From positions 1 through 28,066 of the forward strand of contig JAEZFI010000217.1 of NCBI GenBank assembly GCA_023437745.1: DNA of 28,066 nucleotides, read 5' to 3'. Both the position numbers and the translations under genes were made by a program. The DNA is from Actinomycetes bacterium. GTDB lineage: Bacteria; Actinomycetota; Acidimicrobiia; Acidimicrobiales; Microtrichaceae. Shown one piece after another: positions 1-7,463 of this stretch. Under the pieces are notes generated by a model. It saw only the letters and a list, made by a program, of their open reading frames with translations, was not told the DNA's origin and searched no databases. Numbering within the stretch: the stretch's first letter is position 1; each line of letters opens with the position of its first letter.

Positions 1-233
1 CCCCACCGGCGACGACGTCGCCGCCCGCCACCCGACCGCCCACCACTGCCCCGCCGGTCGCCCGTCCTCCTGCGACGAGACCGCCGGCGACGACCCCGCG
101 TCCGACCCCTGAGGACCTCGGCATGCCGCCCGCGGGCGCGTCGGCCCGCTGCAGGGACGGCTCCTACTTCTACGGGGACCCCCACCGCGGGATGTGCGAT
201 GCCCACGGCGGTACGGAGATGCTCTACCGCTGA
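1..233 (+). CDS. C-terminal part of a secreted DUF3761-domain protein (partial)
   Basis: An open frame runs from the left edge of the window (first whole codon at base 3) to a TGA at 231-233, with no in-frame stop. The first 40 or so residues are a Pro/Thr/Ala-rich linker, as found in exported or cell-wall proteins. The last 35 residues carry a short Cys/His/Gly pattern (RCRDGSYFYG, then HRGMCDAHGG) that matches what I know of the DUF3761 family, a small domain usually at the C-terminus of secreted bacterial proteins and of unknown function. The N-terminus, and any signal peptide, lies outside the window. The stop codon lies inside the end of the convergent acyltransferase gene, so the two genes overlap tail to tail by 10 bases. 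Family assignment is from motif memory only. Confidence 0.72.
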   Translation, partial: PPATTSPPATRPPTTAPPVARPPATRPPATTPRPTPEDLGMPPAGASARCRDGSYFYGDPHRGMCDAHGGTEMLYR

Positions 234-1600
234 CCCACCTCGCCGGGCGTCGCGGGAGCGGCGCCACCCGATGCGAGCCCTGTGAGCTCGGCGAGTCGGC
301 GCTCGACCGCTGCCTCGAGGAGCTCCAGGTCCGGACACCCGTCGGGGTCCGCCACGATCGTGACGCCCATCCGCCCCGCGTAGGACAGGACGGCGAACGA
401 CACCGTCACGTTGCCCGGCACCACCGCGACCGCCATGACCTCCGTGATCGGCACCCCGGCCAGGGCCATCGACTCGGCAGGTCCCCGGAGGTTCGTGACG
501 AACGTGTGCACCATCCGCTGACGACCGATGAACCAGCCGAAGAGCCGGAGGCGCGCGAGCAGGCGGAACACGGGTCCCAGCAGCACCTCGACCGACGCGA
601 CGTTGCTCGACTGCTTCGCCTCGCGGGTGGTCGCTGCGATCCGTCGCAGGCGAGCCGGCGGGTCGCCACGCGCCGGCAGCGCCACCGGGACGGCGCCGAC
701 GCTGTTCCCCAGGTCGTCGACCGTCGTCGCCCGCCGGTGCGAGACCGGGATCGACACGACGAACTGCTCGACCGCCTCGCCTCGATGATCGAGCAGGTCC
801 CGGAGCGCCGCGGTGATCGCGGCGAGGAGCACGTCGTTCACCGTCGACCCGCTGGCATGGGCGGTGTCGACGACGGGCTGCAGTGCCACCCCGACGTGGG
901 CGATGGCCCGGCGCGGGCCGGTGGGCCGGTTGAGCGAGCACGGCGCAGCGCGGGGCGCCGAGCCCTTCCGGAGCGATGCGACCAGCCCGGCCGCCGACCG
1001 GAGGGCGCCGGGGAGCCGGGTGAACGCCTGCAGGCGCGATCGGGCGGCGTCCCGAGCGAGGGCCGTGTGAGTCGGGCCCGGTCGTGCTGGCGACGGCGGC
1101 ACCGGTGTGGCCACGCCGTCCACGAGGCTGGCGAGCATCGCCAGCCCGCCGATCCCATCGGCCAGCACGTGGTGGAAGACCACGACCAGCGCATGGGCCC
1201 GACCGGCGGCGTCGGTGACGACGACGGCCGACCACAGCGGCCGGCTGCGATCGAGGCGTGCGGTCACGACCGCGGCGGCGAGCTCGAGGACCGCCTTGCG
1301 GTCCACTCCGCCCGGGCACGGGACCGTGGACAGGTGGCGATCGAGGTCGAACTCCGGGTCGTCCACCCAGATCGGACGCCCGAGCCCGAACGGCACGTCG
1401 GCCAGGCGCTGACGCATCCGGGGGATCGAACCGAGTCGCTCGCCCAGCACGCGGGCCAGGGCCGACGCGTCGACGCCCCCGCCGCCGCCGTCCAGGCAGA
1501 GCACGGCGCCGACCTGCATCGGCGCGGCGCCCACGTCCGTGACGAGCGTCGTCAGGTCCGAGGGGCTCGCCCGATCGATGGCGACGGCCGCTCCACCCAC
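224..1600 (-). CDS. WS/DGAT-type acyltransferase (wax ester synthase/diacylglycerol acyltransferase family)
   Basis: The 458-residue product has the two-part architecture of bacterial WS/DGAT enzymes, which join an acyl-CoA to a fatty alcohol or diacylglycerol to make wax ester or triacylglycerol storage lipid. The catalytic HHxxxDG motif is present as HHVLADG at residues 143-149. The C-terminal half has the family's NLRGP-type segment and hydrophobic strands around it. The N-terminal stretch ending in PMQVGAVLCL fits the usual PMHVG-like start of the fold. Length is normal (about 450-480). It starts with GTG 11 bases after the stop of the upstream universal stress gene, so the two are probably co-transcribed. 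Specificity (wax ester, triacylglycerol or another acyl acceptor) cannot be told from sequence; several actinobacterial paralogues are inactive on storage lipids. Confidence 0.9.
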   Translation of the reverse strand: MGGAAVAIDRASPSDLTTLVTDVGAAPMQVGAVLCLDGGGGGVDASALARVLGERLGSIPRMRQRLADVPFGLGRPIWVDDPEFDLDRHLSTVPCPGGVDRKAVLELAAAVVTARLDRSRPLWSAVVVTDAAGRAHALVVVFHHVLADGIGGLAMLASLVDGVATPVPPSPARPGPTHTALARDAARSRLQAFTRLPGALRSAAGLVASLRKGSAPRAAPCSLNRPTGPRRAIAHVGVALQPVVDTAHASGSTVNDVLLAAITAALRDLLDHRGEAVEQFVVSIPVSHRRATTVDDLGNSVGAVPVALPARGDPPARLRRIAATTREAKQSSNVASVEVLLGPVFRLLARLRLFGWFIGRQRMVHTFVTNLRGPAESMALAGVPITEVMAVAVVPGNVTVSFAVLSYAGRMGVTIVADPDGCPDLELLEAAVERRLAELTGLASGGAAPATPGEVGQR

Positions 1601-1611
1601 CCGGCGCAGCG

Positions 1612-2445
1612 TCAGTCCCGCTCGGGCGGCACCACGACCACCGGGCAGCTCGAGTGCTGTGCCACCGCCTGAGCGACAGAACCCAGGAGCATGCCCTTGA
1701 AGCCACCCATCCCCCGCGAGCCCACGACCACGAGGTCGGCCTGCTCGGAGGCGTCGAGCAGCGCGGTGATCGGGCCGCCGGCACGCACCGTCCTCGTCAG
1801 CTTCGCCTCGGAGGTGTCGACCCGACCGAGCACGTCGTCCACGACCGCCTCAGCGGCCGCCTGGTAGTCGGTCATGTCGAGGCCCATCGGGTACGGGTAC
1901 ATCCCGATGTTCTGGATCTGCCAGCCGTGGACGACCTCGAGCTCGGCGTCCCGGACGGCCGCTTCGGCCATCGCCCACCGCAGTGCCCGCTCCGCCGTCG
2001 GGGACCCGTCGACGCCGACGACGACCCGGCCTCGGCTGCCGTCGGCCGAGTGCCCGGCCCTGGTCACCGCAACCGGCACGGTCGAGTAGTGCAGGCACTG
2101 CTGGCTGACGGAGCCCAGCAGCAGGCGCTTGAAGCCTCCGAGGCCGCGAGCGCCGACGACCAGCAGGTCGGCGTCGTGCGCCGTGTCCACGAGTGCGAAG
2201 GCGGCCGAGCCCCCGCGGACGCGCTCGTCGACGCCGGCGGCGGCCTCCTCGCCGACGGCGGCGACGACGTGGCCGTGCAGCTCGATCGCTGCGGCGTCGA
2301 GATCCCCGTCGTCGTGCGGGCCCACGTTGGCCAGCGCCGTGACGCTCCATCCGTGCAGCGCCGCCTCCCCGATGGCCCAGCGGAGGGCCTCCGCTGCGCC
2401 GTCCGAGCCGTCCACTCCCACCACGATGCTTCCCATGGCGTCCAT
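1612..2445 (-). CDS. Universal stress protein with two UspA domains
   Basis: A 277-residue protein made of two UspA domains in tandem, about residues 4-135 and 138-275. Each domain begins with a VVGVDGS strand-loop and ends with the ATP-binding signature of the family (GARGLGGFKRLLLGSVSQ in the first, GSRGMGGFKGMLLGSVAQ in the second), so both are expected to bind ATP. Tandem UspA proteins are typical of actinobacteria, where they respond to hypoxia or stasis; their molecular role is mostly unresolved. ATG at 2445 is used here; a second in-frame ATG three codons downstream gives the more typical N-terminus MGSIVVGVDGS. Neither has a clear Shine-Dalgarno. It is the first gene of a likely two-gene unit with the WS/DGAT acyltransferase. 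Confidence 0.93.
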   Translation of the reverse strand: MDAMGSIVVGVDGSDGAAEALRWAIGEAALHGWSVTALANVGPHDDGDLDAAAIELHGHVVAAVGEEAAAGVDERVRGGSAAFALVDTAHDADLLVVGARGLGGFKRLLLGSVSQQCLHYSTVPVAVTRAGHSADGSRGRVVVGVDGSPTAERALRWAMAEAAVRDAELEVVHGWQIQNIGMYPYPMGLDMTDYQAAAEAVVDDVLGRVDTSEAKLTRTVRAGGPITALLDASEQADLVVVGSRGMGGFKGMLLGSVAQAVAQHSSCPVVVVPPERD

Positions 2446-2552
2446 CTTGCGTCAGGAGGGTCGACGCGGAAGAGGCAAAGGTCCTGGAGCCCCCGGGGCT
2501 GTGACGTCCGCCCGGTTCGTGATCCACGAGCCGAGCGACGTCGGGCCGGCAG

Positions 2553-3143
2553 CTACGTCCCTGCGAGCTCCCTGCAGATCGCGGCATCGCCCGCTTCGGG
2601 GTCGAACTGGCTTCCCGTGAACGAGGCCGGTTCGCCGTAGTCGACGTAGGGGATGCCGTCCACGACTTCGATGACCTGGCCGGCGGGGAAGTACATCCGC
2701 CCGGCCCGGGCGCGTACTCCCGGCAGCTTCTCGCCGAACCCCGTCGCCGTGGCGATCACCGGGTCGCCCGGGTCGACGCCCTCCGGGTACTTGTTGTGGA
2801 ACGTCGTGGCGAACGGGTTGCGGATGGATCGACCGGTCTCGGGCGAGTAGAGGGTCATCCAGGTGTTCGGCTGGGAATCGAACTCGCCGACCACCTCACC
2901 GTGCCGTTGGAAGATCGTGCCCTTGAAGGTGCCCTCCAGGGCGAACCAGACCTCGACGCCACAGCCCTCGGTCAACTCCGGGATCTCGTAGGTCACGGCG
3001 ACCGGGAACGACACGTGGAGCGGCGCCGACGAACCGGGCGGGGCCGCTCCCGCCGTGCCGGTGGCGAGCAGCAGCGAGGTCAGCGCGCCAACCGCACCAG
3101 CGGCGATGCGCCTGAGCCCCGACCCGTCCGGAGATCCGCCCAT
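2553..3143 (-). CDS. Unrecognised exported protein with a signal peptide
   Basis: The 196-residue product starts at an ATG that gives a clean Sec signal peptide: arginines at residues 11-12, a hydrophobic core at 13-28 and an AGA|AP cleavage site after residue 33. A longer reading to base 3278 would put 45 charged, proline-rich residues before the signal and is rejected. The mature part is soluble-looking, rich in Gly, Pro and aromatic residues, with only two cysteines, one near the start of the mature chain and one near the C-terminus, which could form a disulfide. I do not recognise the family. It stands alone between the universal stress gene (107 bases away) and tRNA-Pro. GATGAT lies 6 nt before the ATG, a possible -10 of a leaderless transcript. 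Confidence 0.72.
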   Translation of the reverse strand: MGGSPDGSGLRRIAAGAVGALTSLLLATGTAGAAPPGSSAPLHVSFPVAVTYEIPELTEGCGVEVWFALEGTFKGTIFQRHGEVVGEFDSQPNTWMTLYSPETGRSIRNPFATTFHNKYPEGVDPGDPVIATATGFGEKLPGVRARAGRMYFPAGQVIEVVDGIPYVDYGEPASFTGSQFDPEAGDAAICRELAGT

Positions 3144-3302
3144 CTCGTCATCATCGACCCGCCCCAGATGGGCGTCAACCGTCCACCAGCGCCCCGGGTC
3201 GGCGCCCCGTGGGGTCGACTCCGGCCTCGGTGAGCCGGCGACCTCGTGACCATTCGGTCCGGGCGAGTGCCGACCCACGTCCAGGTTCGCCCGGACGCCG
3301 TA

Positions 3303-3320
3303 CCCCCGGGTTCCCGGGGG
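3303..3320 (-). terminator. GC hairpin just after tRNA-Pro
   Basis: An inverted repeat CCCCCGGG / CCCGGGGG with two bases between the arms sits 6 bases after the encoded CCA of tRNA-Pro, read on the minus strand. Allowing a four-base loop it forms a 7-bp all-GC stem. There is no T tract behind it, which is common for actinobacterial terminators. It could end the tRNA transcript or simply define its 3' trailer. Confidence 0.5.
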
Positions 3321-3326
3321 TTTCGG

Positions 3327-3404
3327 TGGTCGGGCTGAGAGGATTCGAACCTCCGACCTCTTGACCCCCAGTCAAGCGCGCTAACCAAACTGCGCCACAG
3401 CCCG
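3327..3404 (-). tRNA. tRNA-Pro (anticodon GGG), CCA encoded
   Basis: Read on the minus strand, the sequence folds as a full cloverleaf. The acceptor stem CGGGCTG / CAGCCCG is a perfect 7 bp. The D stem is GCGC/GCGC with a 10-base loop containing GG. The anticodon stem CTTGA/TCAAG closes the 7-base loop CTGGGGG, giving anticodon GGG. The variable loop has 5 bases, and the T arm is GGAGG-TTCGAAT-CCTCT with one G-T pair. The discriminator base is A (3330) and CCA is encoded at 3327-3329. It reads CCC and CCU proline codons. Length is 78 with CCA. Confidence 0.96.
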
Positions 3405-3414
3405 TGAGGGGACG

Positions 3415-3420
3415 ACTGTA
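3415..3420 (-). promoter_or_regulatory. Possible -10 box of tRNA-Pro
   Basis: TACAGT on the minus strand lies 10 bases before the first base of the mature tRNA, which is a suitable distance for a -10 element. No good -35 is seen at the expected spacing, so this is tentative. Confidence 0.4.
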
Positions 3421-3483
3421 GCCGAGCCCTCCGAGCACCTCCGAGTTGGGGTCAGCCCGCGGCCGGAGCCCGAGTCGCCAGGC

Positions 3484-3516
3484 GTCGCTGGCCGGCGACC
3501 GAGATCCGCCAGCGAC
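3484..3516 (-). terminator. Hairpin downstream of the HNH gene
   Basis: GTCGCTGGC (3484-3492) and GCCAGCGAC (3508-3516) form a perfect 9-bp stem with a 15-base loop, 25 bases past the stop codon of the DUF222-HNH gene. There is no T tract. It could end that transcript before the tRNA. Confidence 0.4.
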
Positions 3517-3541
3517 CGGGGCGAGTTCGCAGCGAGCCTGC

Positions 3542-4891
3542 TCAGGCGCAGTCGAAGAGGGTGTTGGGCGGGTCCGACCCGGGACGGCTGCGGTCGCGGT
3601 CGGACGCCGTGTCGATCGGCTCAGGCGGTGACTCGGTCGGCCCGGGTGGTCCGGTGTTCTTGGGGTGGCGGGGGTCGTCGGGTGCGACGAACGCTCGTCG
3701 CCCGGTGCCCTCGACGAGCGACCACCCCTTGTAGGTCTTGAGGTCGTGGTCGTGCCCGCACAGCCCGTCGATGTTCCCGAGCCACGTCTCCTGGACGTCC
3801 GCGTACGGCTCGCGGTGATCGGACTCCTGATGGGTACGTCCGCAGGCGCTGTTGGAGCAGAACGGCTGGGACCACAGCAACGCGACCTTCTGGGCGGCGT
3901 TCGGTCCCCGCCCCAGGTGCACGGTCGTGGCGACGTCGTTGCCCCTGGTGATCACCAGGTGGAGGATCGACTCGCCCAGCAGCTGGCGGGCCAGGCGGAT
4001 GGGGATGGGGCCGAGTCCGGTGATCTCGCACAGCTCGTCGCCGTCGACCTGCCCGCGGACGAGTGCTTCGAGGTCGATGCGCAGCAACGCCAGGTGCTTC
4101 GGGTTCACCTTCGACGACTTCGCCGCCGGTTCATCCTCGCTGCCAGCGTCGGTGGCGGTGGCGCTGCCGTGGCGGCGGGCGAGCTCGACCAGCGCGTCGA
4201 ACGCGAACGCCTCCCGGCCCTCGCGTGAGCCGTTGGTTCGGGCCTGCTTCGCGAGCTGGTCGGTCAGCTGATCCAGCAGCTGCTGGACCTCGATCCCGCC
4301 GGCGAGGGGTCCGCGGGCGGCGAGGTTCCAGGCGCCTTCGCCGTCCATCCACGACCGGCAGCGTCGCTCGCGGTGCAGACGCCGCTGGGTGGCGTCAGGG
4401 TCGGGATCACCCGCTGCCTTCTTGCTGCGCGCCCGGAGTCGGAGGTCCGACAGGTCCTTCTTCGCCGCCTCGCCCAGCAGGTCCTTCTCCGCGGCGGGGT
4501 TCACCGCGGCGGCGTCCGCGATCGCTTCGGCCTGATCCGACGACAGGTCACCGTCCTTCAACGCCGCCTCGGTGTCCGGCAACCGCTGCAACCGATCGGA
4601 CGTCTCCGCCTCACGGCGAGCCTCACCGAGCGACGTCTGCTTCTGATGTGCCAGCCACTCCGCCACCGACGGGAACCCCGACCGCCGCCACGCCTCCGAC
4701 TCCGCGACGCGGCGGGCCATCATCGTGCACCCGGCCTTGGCGAGCCGCTCCATCTCGGCGAACTGCCGGTACACACCCGCCGCCGCGGGCAACGCGACGT
4801 CATCCGGTTCGAGACCGGCCAACAGCGACGACAACACGGTCTTCGCCGCAGCCAGCTGCTCCTCGATCACCGCCTCCGCCGTCGATGCCAT
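3542..4891 (-). CDS. DUF222 / 13E12-type HNH endonuclease
   Basis: The 449-residue product has the layout of the actinobacterial 13E12 family: a long alpha-helical DUF222 region (about residues 10-330) followed by an HNH nuclease domain at about 345-390. In the latter, CSNSAC supplies a zinc-binding Cys pair, SDH (His359), NIDGLC (Asn373) and HDHDLK (His382) form the H-N-H set, and a Pro-rich tail follows. Members are often multicopy and some sit in mobile repeats (REP13E12 in mycobacteria), but their biological role is not established. I start at the ATG giving MASTAEAVIEEQL, the usual N-terminus; the extra 28 residues of a longer reading look non-coding and run into a palindrome. CATGAT lies 6 nt before this ATG. 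The gene is intact and its GC content resembles its neighbours. Confidence 0.92.
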   Translation of the reverse strand: MASTAEAVIEEQLAAAKTVLSSLLAGLEPDDVALPAAAGVYRQFAEMERLAKAGCTMMARRVAESEAWRRSGFPSVAEWLAHQKQTSLGEARREAETSDRLQRLPDTEAALKDGDLSSDQAEAIADAAAVNPAAEKDLLGEAAKKDLSDLRLRARSKKAAGDPDPDATQRRLHRERRCRSWMDGEGAWNLAARGPLAGGIEVQQLLDQLTDQLAKQARTNGSREGREAFAFDALVELARRHGSATATDAGSEDEPAAKSSKVNPKHLALLRIDLEALVRGQVDGDELCEITGLGPIPIRLARQLLGESILHLVITRGNDVATTVHLGRGPNAAQKVALLWSQPFCSNSACGRTHQESDHREPYADVQETWLGNIDGLCGHDHDLKTYKGWSLVEGTGRRAFVAPDDPRHPKNTGPPGPTESPPEPIDTASDRDRSRPGSDPPNTLFDCA

Positions 4892-4945
4892 GACCCCATC
4901 ATGACGAGGGGGTGTGACACTGCCCCTCGACCCTCGAAAGGCCTT

Positions 4946-4993
4946 GAACCTGGCCGGAAGTGCGTGGCCGGCCACCGACTTCCGGCCAGGTTC
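4946..4993. repeat. 48-nt palindrome between the small membrane gene and the HNH gene
   Basis: GAACCTGGCCGGAAGT (4946-4961) is perfectly repeated in inverse at 4978-4993. The 16-base loop contains a second perfect 12-base palindrome, GTGGCCGGCCAC (4964-4975). It lies 42 bases past the stop of the small membrane protein and 54 bases before the HNH start. It may be a rho-independent-like terminator of the former, a regulatory site of the latter, or a member of a dispersed palindromic repeat family. It does not share the ends of the 50-nt palindromes described elsewhere in this window. Confidence 0.8.
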
Positions 4994-5035
4994 GGCTCAA
5001 GAAGGTCGGCCCGCCCCAGGGCCGCCGGACGATCG

Positions 5036-5248
5036 TCAGCTCAACAGCCAGCCGATGCCCTGGATCAGCCGCCAGCCGAGGTAGATCACGAGGGCGACGA
5101 CGAGGAGCTTGAAGTGCCACGGCACCGTGACCGGCTCGTCCTCGAGCTCGTCGTCGGGGTCGGCGACGTGATGGCCCTCGGGACAGTCACCCTCCTCGGA
5201 GAGGGTGTTCGGGTTGTAGAAACGCGCGCAGTCTTCGCACCAGGGCAC
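5036..5248 (-). CDS. Small zinc-ribbon membrane protein
   Basis: A 70-residue protein beginning with GTG. The N-terminal part holds a compact CxxC (residues 4-7) and a later Cys with neighbouring His residues (DCPEGHH, 21-27), which resembles a short zinc ribbon. An acidic linker (DPDDELEDEP) leads to one hydrophobic helix at about residues 45-68, so the ribbon should face the cytoplasm or be anchored at the membrane. GGGGAG lies about 10 bases before the start. I do not recognise a named family, but the mix of ribbon, linker and single helix is unlikely to arise by chance, and the gene fits the gap between its same-strand neighbours (43 bases after the MBL gene). Confidence 0.75.
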   Translation of the reverse strand: MPWCEDCARFYNPNTLSEEGDCPEGHHVADPDDELEDEPVTVPWHFKLLVVALVIYLGWRLIQGIGWLLS

Positions 5249-5291
5249 GTGCGCAGTCTCCCCCTGCCGACCGGGGCCGTGGAAATCGGGG

Positions 5292-6197
5292 TCAGCGACG
5301 CGGTGCGTCGCGACCGCCCGATCCCTCGGCCTCGCTCGACGCCGGGTGGAGCGTCATCGAACCGCCCGGTGGGAGCGCGTGGAGGCGGTGCTCGTGCCCC
5401 CTCGCAGTCAGCTCGGCGCGCAGCGCCTCCAGCGGCGAGTCGAGCCACGCCGGCGCCCCGCGCCCGGCCCGGGCGGGGCTGTAGGTCCCCCAGTGGATGG
5501 GGACGAGTCGCTCCGGTGCGATCCGCTCCACCGCAGTGACCGCCGTGACGGGATCGAGGTGCCGGGTTCCGAGCGACGAGCCCCAGCCCCAGATCGGCAG
5601 CAGGGCGACATCGATCGGTCCGAGGTCGGCCATCCCGTCGAACAGCCCGGTGTCGCCGGCGAAGTAGATCGTCCGCTCCCCGATCCTGATGACGAACCCG
5701 ACCGGTTCCGCCGCCTGCCGGGTGTGCGGTCCGCGGCGGCAGCTGTGGTCGGCGTGGACGACGTCGATCGAGACGTCGGTGTCGCTGTCCCCGAGCGGGC
5801 CCAGCTCGATGCGATCCCCGACCCGGACGCCGTCCACCCGAGCGGCGCCCACGCCTCGCACCAACCCGTGCCCGCCGTCCGGGACCACGACGGTGGCGCG
5901 CGTGGCGACCTGCTGGAGCGAACGACGGTGGAGGTGATCCATGTGGAGGTGCGAGATGAGCACCGTATCGACCGGACCGACGTCCGGCGCCGGCGCCCGT
6001 CGCACGAGATGGGCCAGACGGCGCGTCAGCGCCGGGTCGGTGATGATCCGGTGTCCTCCGACGTCGATCAGGACCGTCGCGTGGCCCAACCATGTGATGT
6101 GCACCGCGTCGGCGACCGCGGCGGCGTCGACCCCGGCGACCCCGGGGTCGGACGCGGGGCCGTCCGCCGGCGCGTGGGAGCTTCCCTGGGCGGTCAT
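5292..6197 (-). CDS. Metallo-beta-lactamase-fold hydrolase (UlaG-like)
   Basis: The 301-residue product belongs to the Lactamase_B_2 branch of the metallo-beta-lactamase superfamily. The fold begins with ITWLGHATVLIDVGG (about residue 33). The metal ligands are visible in order: HLHMDH (His83, His85, Asp87, His88), a His in VHADHS (148-151), Asp182 in AGDTG and His235 in IHWGT. A two-metal hydrolase of a phosphodiester, lactone or amide is expected; substrates in this branch include ascorbate-6-phosphate lactone and N-acyl phosphatidylethanolamine. The ATG overlaps the stop of the upstream membrane-protein gene as ATGA, so translation is coupled and the real start is well fixed. The open frame continues far upstream, but only as a shadow of the membrane gene. 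Confidence 0.9.
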   Translation of the reverse strand: MTAQGSSHAPADGPASDPGVAGVDAAAVADAVHITWLGHATVLIDVGGHRIITDPALTRRLAHLVRRAPAPDVGPVDTVLISHLHMDHLHRRSLQQVATRATVVVPDGGHGLVRGVGAARVDGVRVGDRIELGPLGDSDTDVSIDVVHADHSCRRGPHTRQAAEPVGFVIRIGERTIYFAGDTGLFDGMADLGPIDVALLPIWGWGSSLGTRHLDPVTAVTAVERIAPERLVPIHWGTYSPARAGRGAPAWLDSPLEALRAELTARGHEHRLHALPPGGSMTLHPASSEAEGSGGRDAPRR

Positions 6198-7366
6198 ATC
6201 GCCCCGAGTCTCGCGGCTGCGCGCTCGGCGCGGGCCGCGCGGCGGGCCCGCCAGTGCCCCTCGTTCACGGCCTCGGACCGGTCGAACAGCACCACCATGA
6301 GCGTCAGCAACGCCGTGAGGAACAGCGTGCTGCCCACGGGCGAGCGGCCACGGGGCGTCGGGAGCACCTCCCGGGACACCAGGACCAGGACCACGTCGGC
6401 CACGAACATCGCCACGAACTGCACGCCGACGGACGACCAGAACACCGACCGCTCCGCCAACCAGCGGTTGCGGACGGTGCTCACGGCGACCAGCGCCGAC
6501 GTCCCGGACACCACCCCCAGCACCGTCCGGTCGGCACTCGGCACGATGCGCAGGAACACCATCGTGATGAGCGAGACCAGCACGACCTTCTCGACGAACG
6601 ACCAACCGAACGTCGACGTGGGCACCACCTTGGGATCCGGGGTGGGCCAGCCGAACCGATGGCCCTGCTCGTCGGCGTCGAAGGTGCGGGTGAACTCCGC
6701 CGGTGGGAGTCGTCGGAGCAGCAGGCGCACCACCCAGGCCAGCACCGCGCACACCGCGATTACCAGCACGAGCCCGAGCGGCCGGTTCGAGACGGCCGCG
6801 GACCACCGGCTGTCCGCCGCCACGCCGAACACGTGCTCCTTCAGCACATCCGTCACGTCCAGCTTCGCCACGTGGATCCAGAGCTCCTGGGGGATCTTGA
6901 CGACGATCCAGATGGCCGCGGCGATCGCCGTGAGCTGGCGGTCGGTCAGCGAGAACGGATTGCGGGAGAGCTTGATCAGCTCGATCGTGATGAAGAAGTA
7001 CTCGAAGGTGTTCGGGAAGATGACGAGCAGCCACCGCTGGTTCGTGTACTCGAACAGCGCCACCCCGACGAGCCGCCAGTACCAGAGGAAGCGGGCGATC
7101 ACGAACGCGTGGCCGCCGCCCCAGTTCCGGATCGTCGCGATGTAGGCGACTGCCAGGTAGTAGATGTCGAGCCCCTTGTCGAACACCTGGTAGCCGGCGA
7201 GGTCGAGGTCGGTCAACTGCTGGAAGATCGTGTGGTCGGCGGCGTCGACCACGAGCGCGACGAGGATCGCTGGGAGCGGGAACCGCGGGATGAACAGCGG
7301 GACCAGGAGTCGCAGAACGACGAGGGCGAAGACCAGCGCGTCGGACCCGTCGGCGAAGTCGGGCAT
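6194..7366 (-). CDS. Polytopic membrane protein of unknown function
   Basis: A 390-residue protein with about 8-10 hydrophobic helices (near residues 9-42, 66-82, 112-131, 145-160, 194-217, 258-276, 281-297, 309-333 and 344-361). One polar segment of about 40 residues lies between helices near 218-257, and the C-terminus is basic. No transporter or enzyme motif is recognised; conserved-looking pieces include WYWRLVG and FPNTFEYFFI. The start at 7366 has GGAGAGGAG six bases upstream, and 34 bases further a TAGGGT box that could be its -10. The stop overlaps the start of the MBL hydrolase by 4 bases, suggesting the two proteins work together, perhaps in processing a lipid or other membrane compound; that is inference. 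Confidence 0.85.
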   Translation of the reverse strand: MPDFADGSDALVFALVVLRLLVPLFIPRFPLPAILVALVVDAADHTIFQQLTDLDLAGYQVFDKGLDIYYLAVAYIATIRNWGGGHAFVIARFLWYWRLVGVALFEYTNQRWLLVIFPNTFEYFFITIELIKLSRNPFSLTDRQLTAIAAAIWIVVKIPQELWIHVAKLDVTDVLKEHVFGVAADSRWSAAVSNRPLGLVLVIAVCAVLAWVVRLLLRRLPPAEFTRTFDADEQGHRFGWPTPDPKVVPTSTFGWSFVEKVVLVSLITMVFLRIVPSADRTVLGVVSGTSALVAVSTVRNRWLAERSVFWSSVGVQFVAMFVADVVLVLVSREVLPTPRGRSPVGSTLFLTALLTLMVVLFDRSEAVNEGHWRARRAARAERAAARLGAI

Positions 7367-7400
7367 CCGAGCTCCTCTCCACGCGCCTGCTCCGCGGCGC

Positions 7401-7406
7401 ACCCTA
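7401..7406 (-). promoter_or_regulatory. Possible -10 box of the membrane protein/MBL operon
   Basis: TAGGGT on the minus strand lies 34 bases before the ATG at 7366, leaving room for a short leader with the strong GGAGAGGAG site. No convincing -35 is seen. Confidence 0.35.
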
Positions 7407-7463
7407 TCGAGCGGGCAGTTCCGGGCTGCGACAACGACGCCCCCGCTGGGCCATGCTGCGTGC

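Noticed and set aside
194..1672. A 492-residue plus-strand frame opposite the WS/DGAT gene, and other long frames opposite real genes
   Set aside because: These are antisense shadows, common at this GC content: they are rich in Arg, Asp, His and Gly, lack motifs, and lie exactly over well-supported genes on the other strand.
2488..2500. Hairpin AGCCCCCGGGGCT between the exported protein gene and the universal stress gene
   Set aside because: Only about 5 bp can pair with a permitted loop and there is no T tract; such GC palindromes are expected by chance here.
2553..3278. Longer start for the exported protein
   Set aside because: The extra 45 residues are charged and would bury the signal peptide in the interior; the ATG at 3143 gives a normal signal sequence.
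3327..3404. Phage or element attachment site in tRNA-Pro
   Set aside because: I found no second copy of the tRNA 3' end in the window and no integrase beside it; the only tyrosine recombinase is XerD in its conserved operon.
5292..7382. A single 696-residue minus-strand protein reaching from the MBL gene across the membrane protein
   Set aside because: The upstream two thirds are Arg/Pro/Gly-rich and lie in another frame of the membrane protein gene; the MBL fold begins right after the ATGA junction at 6197.
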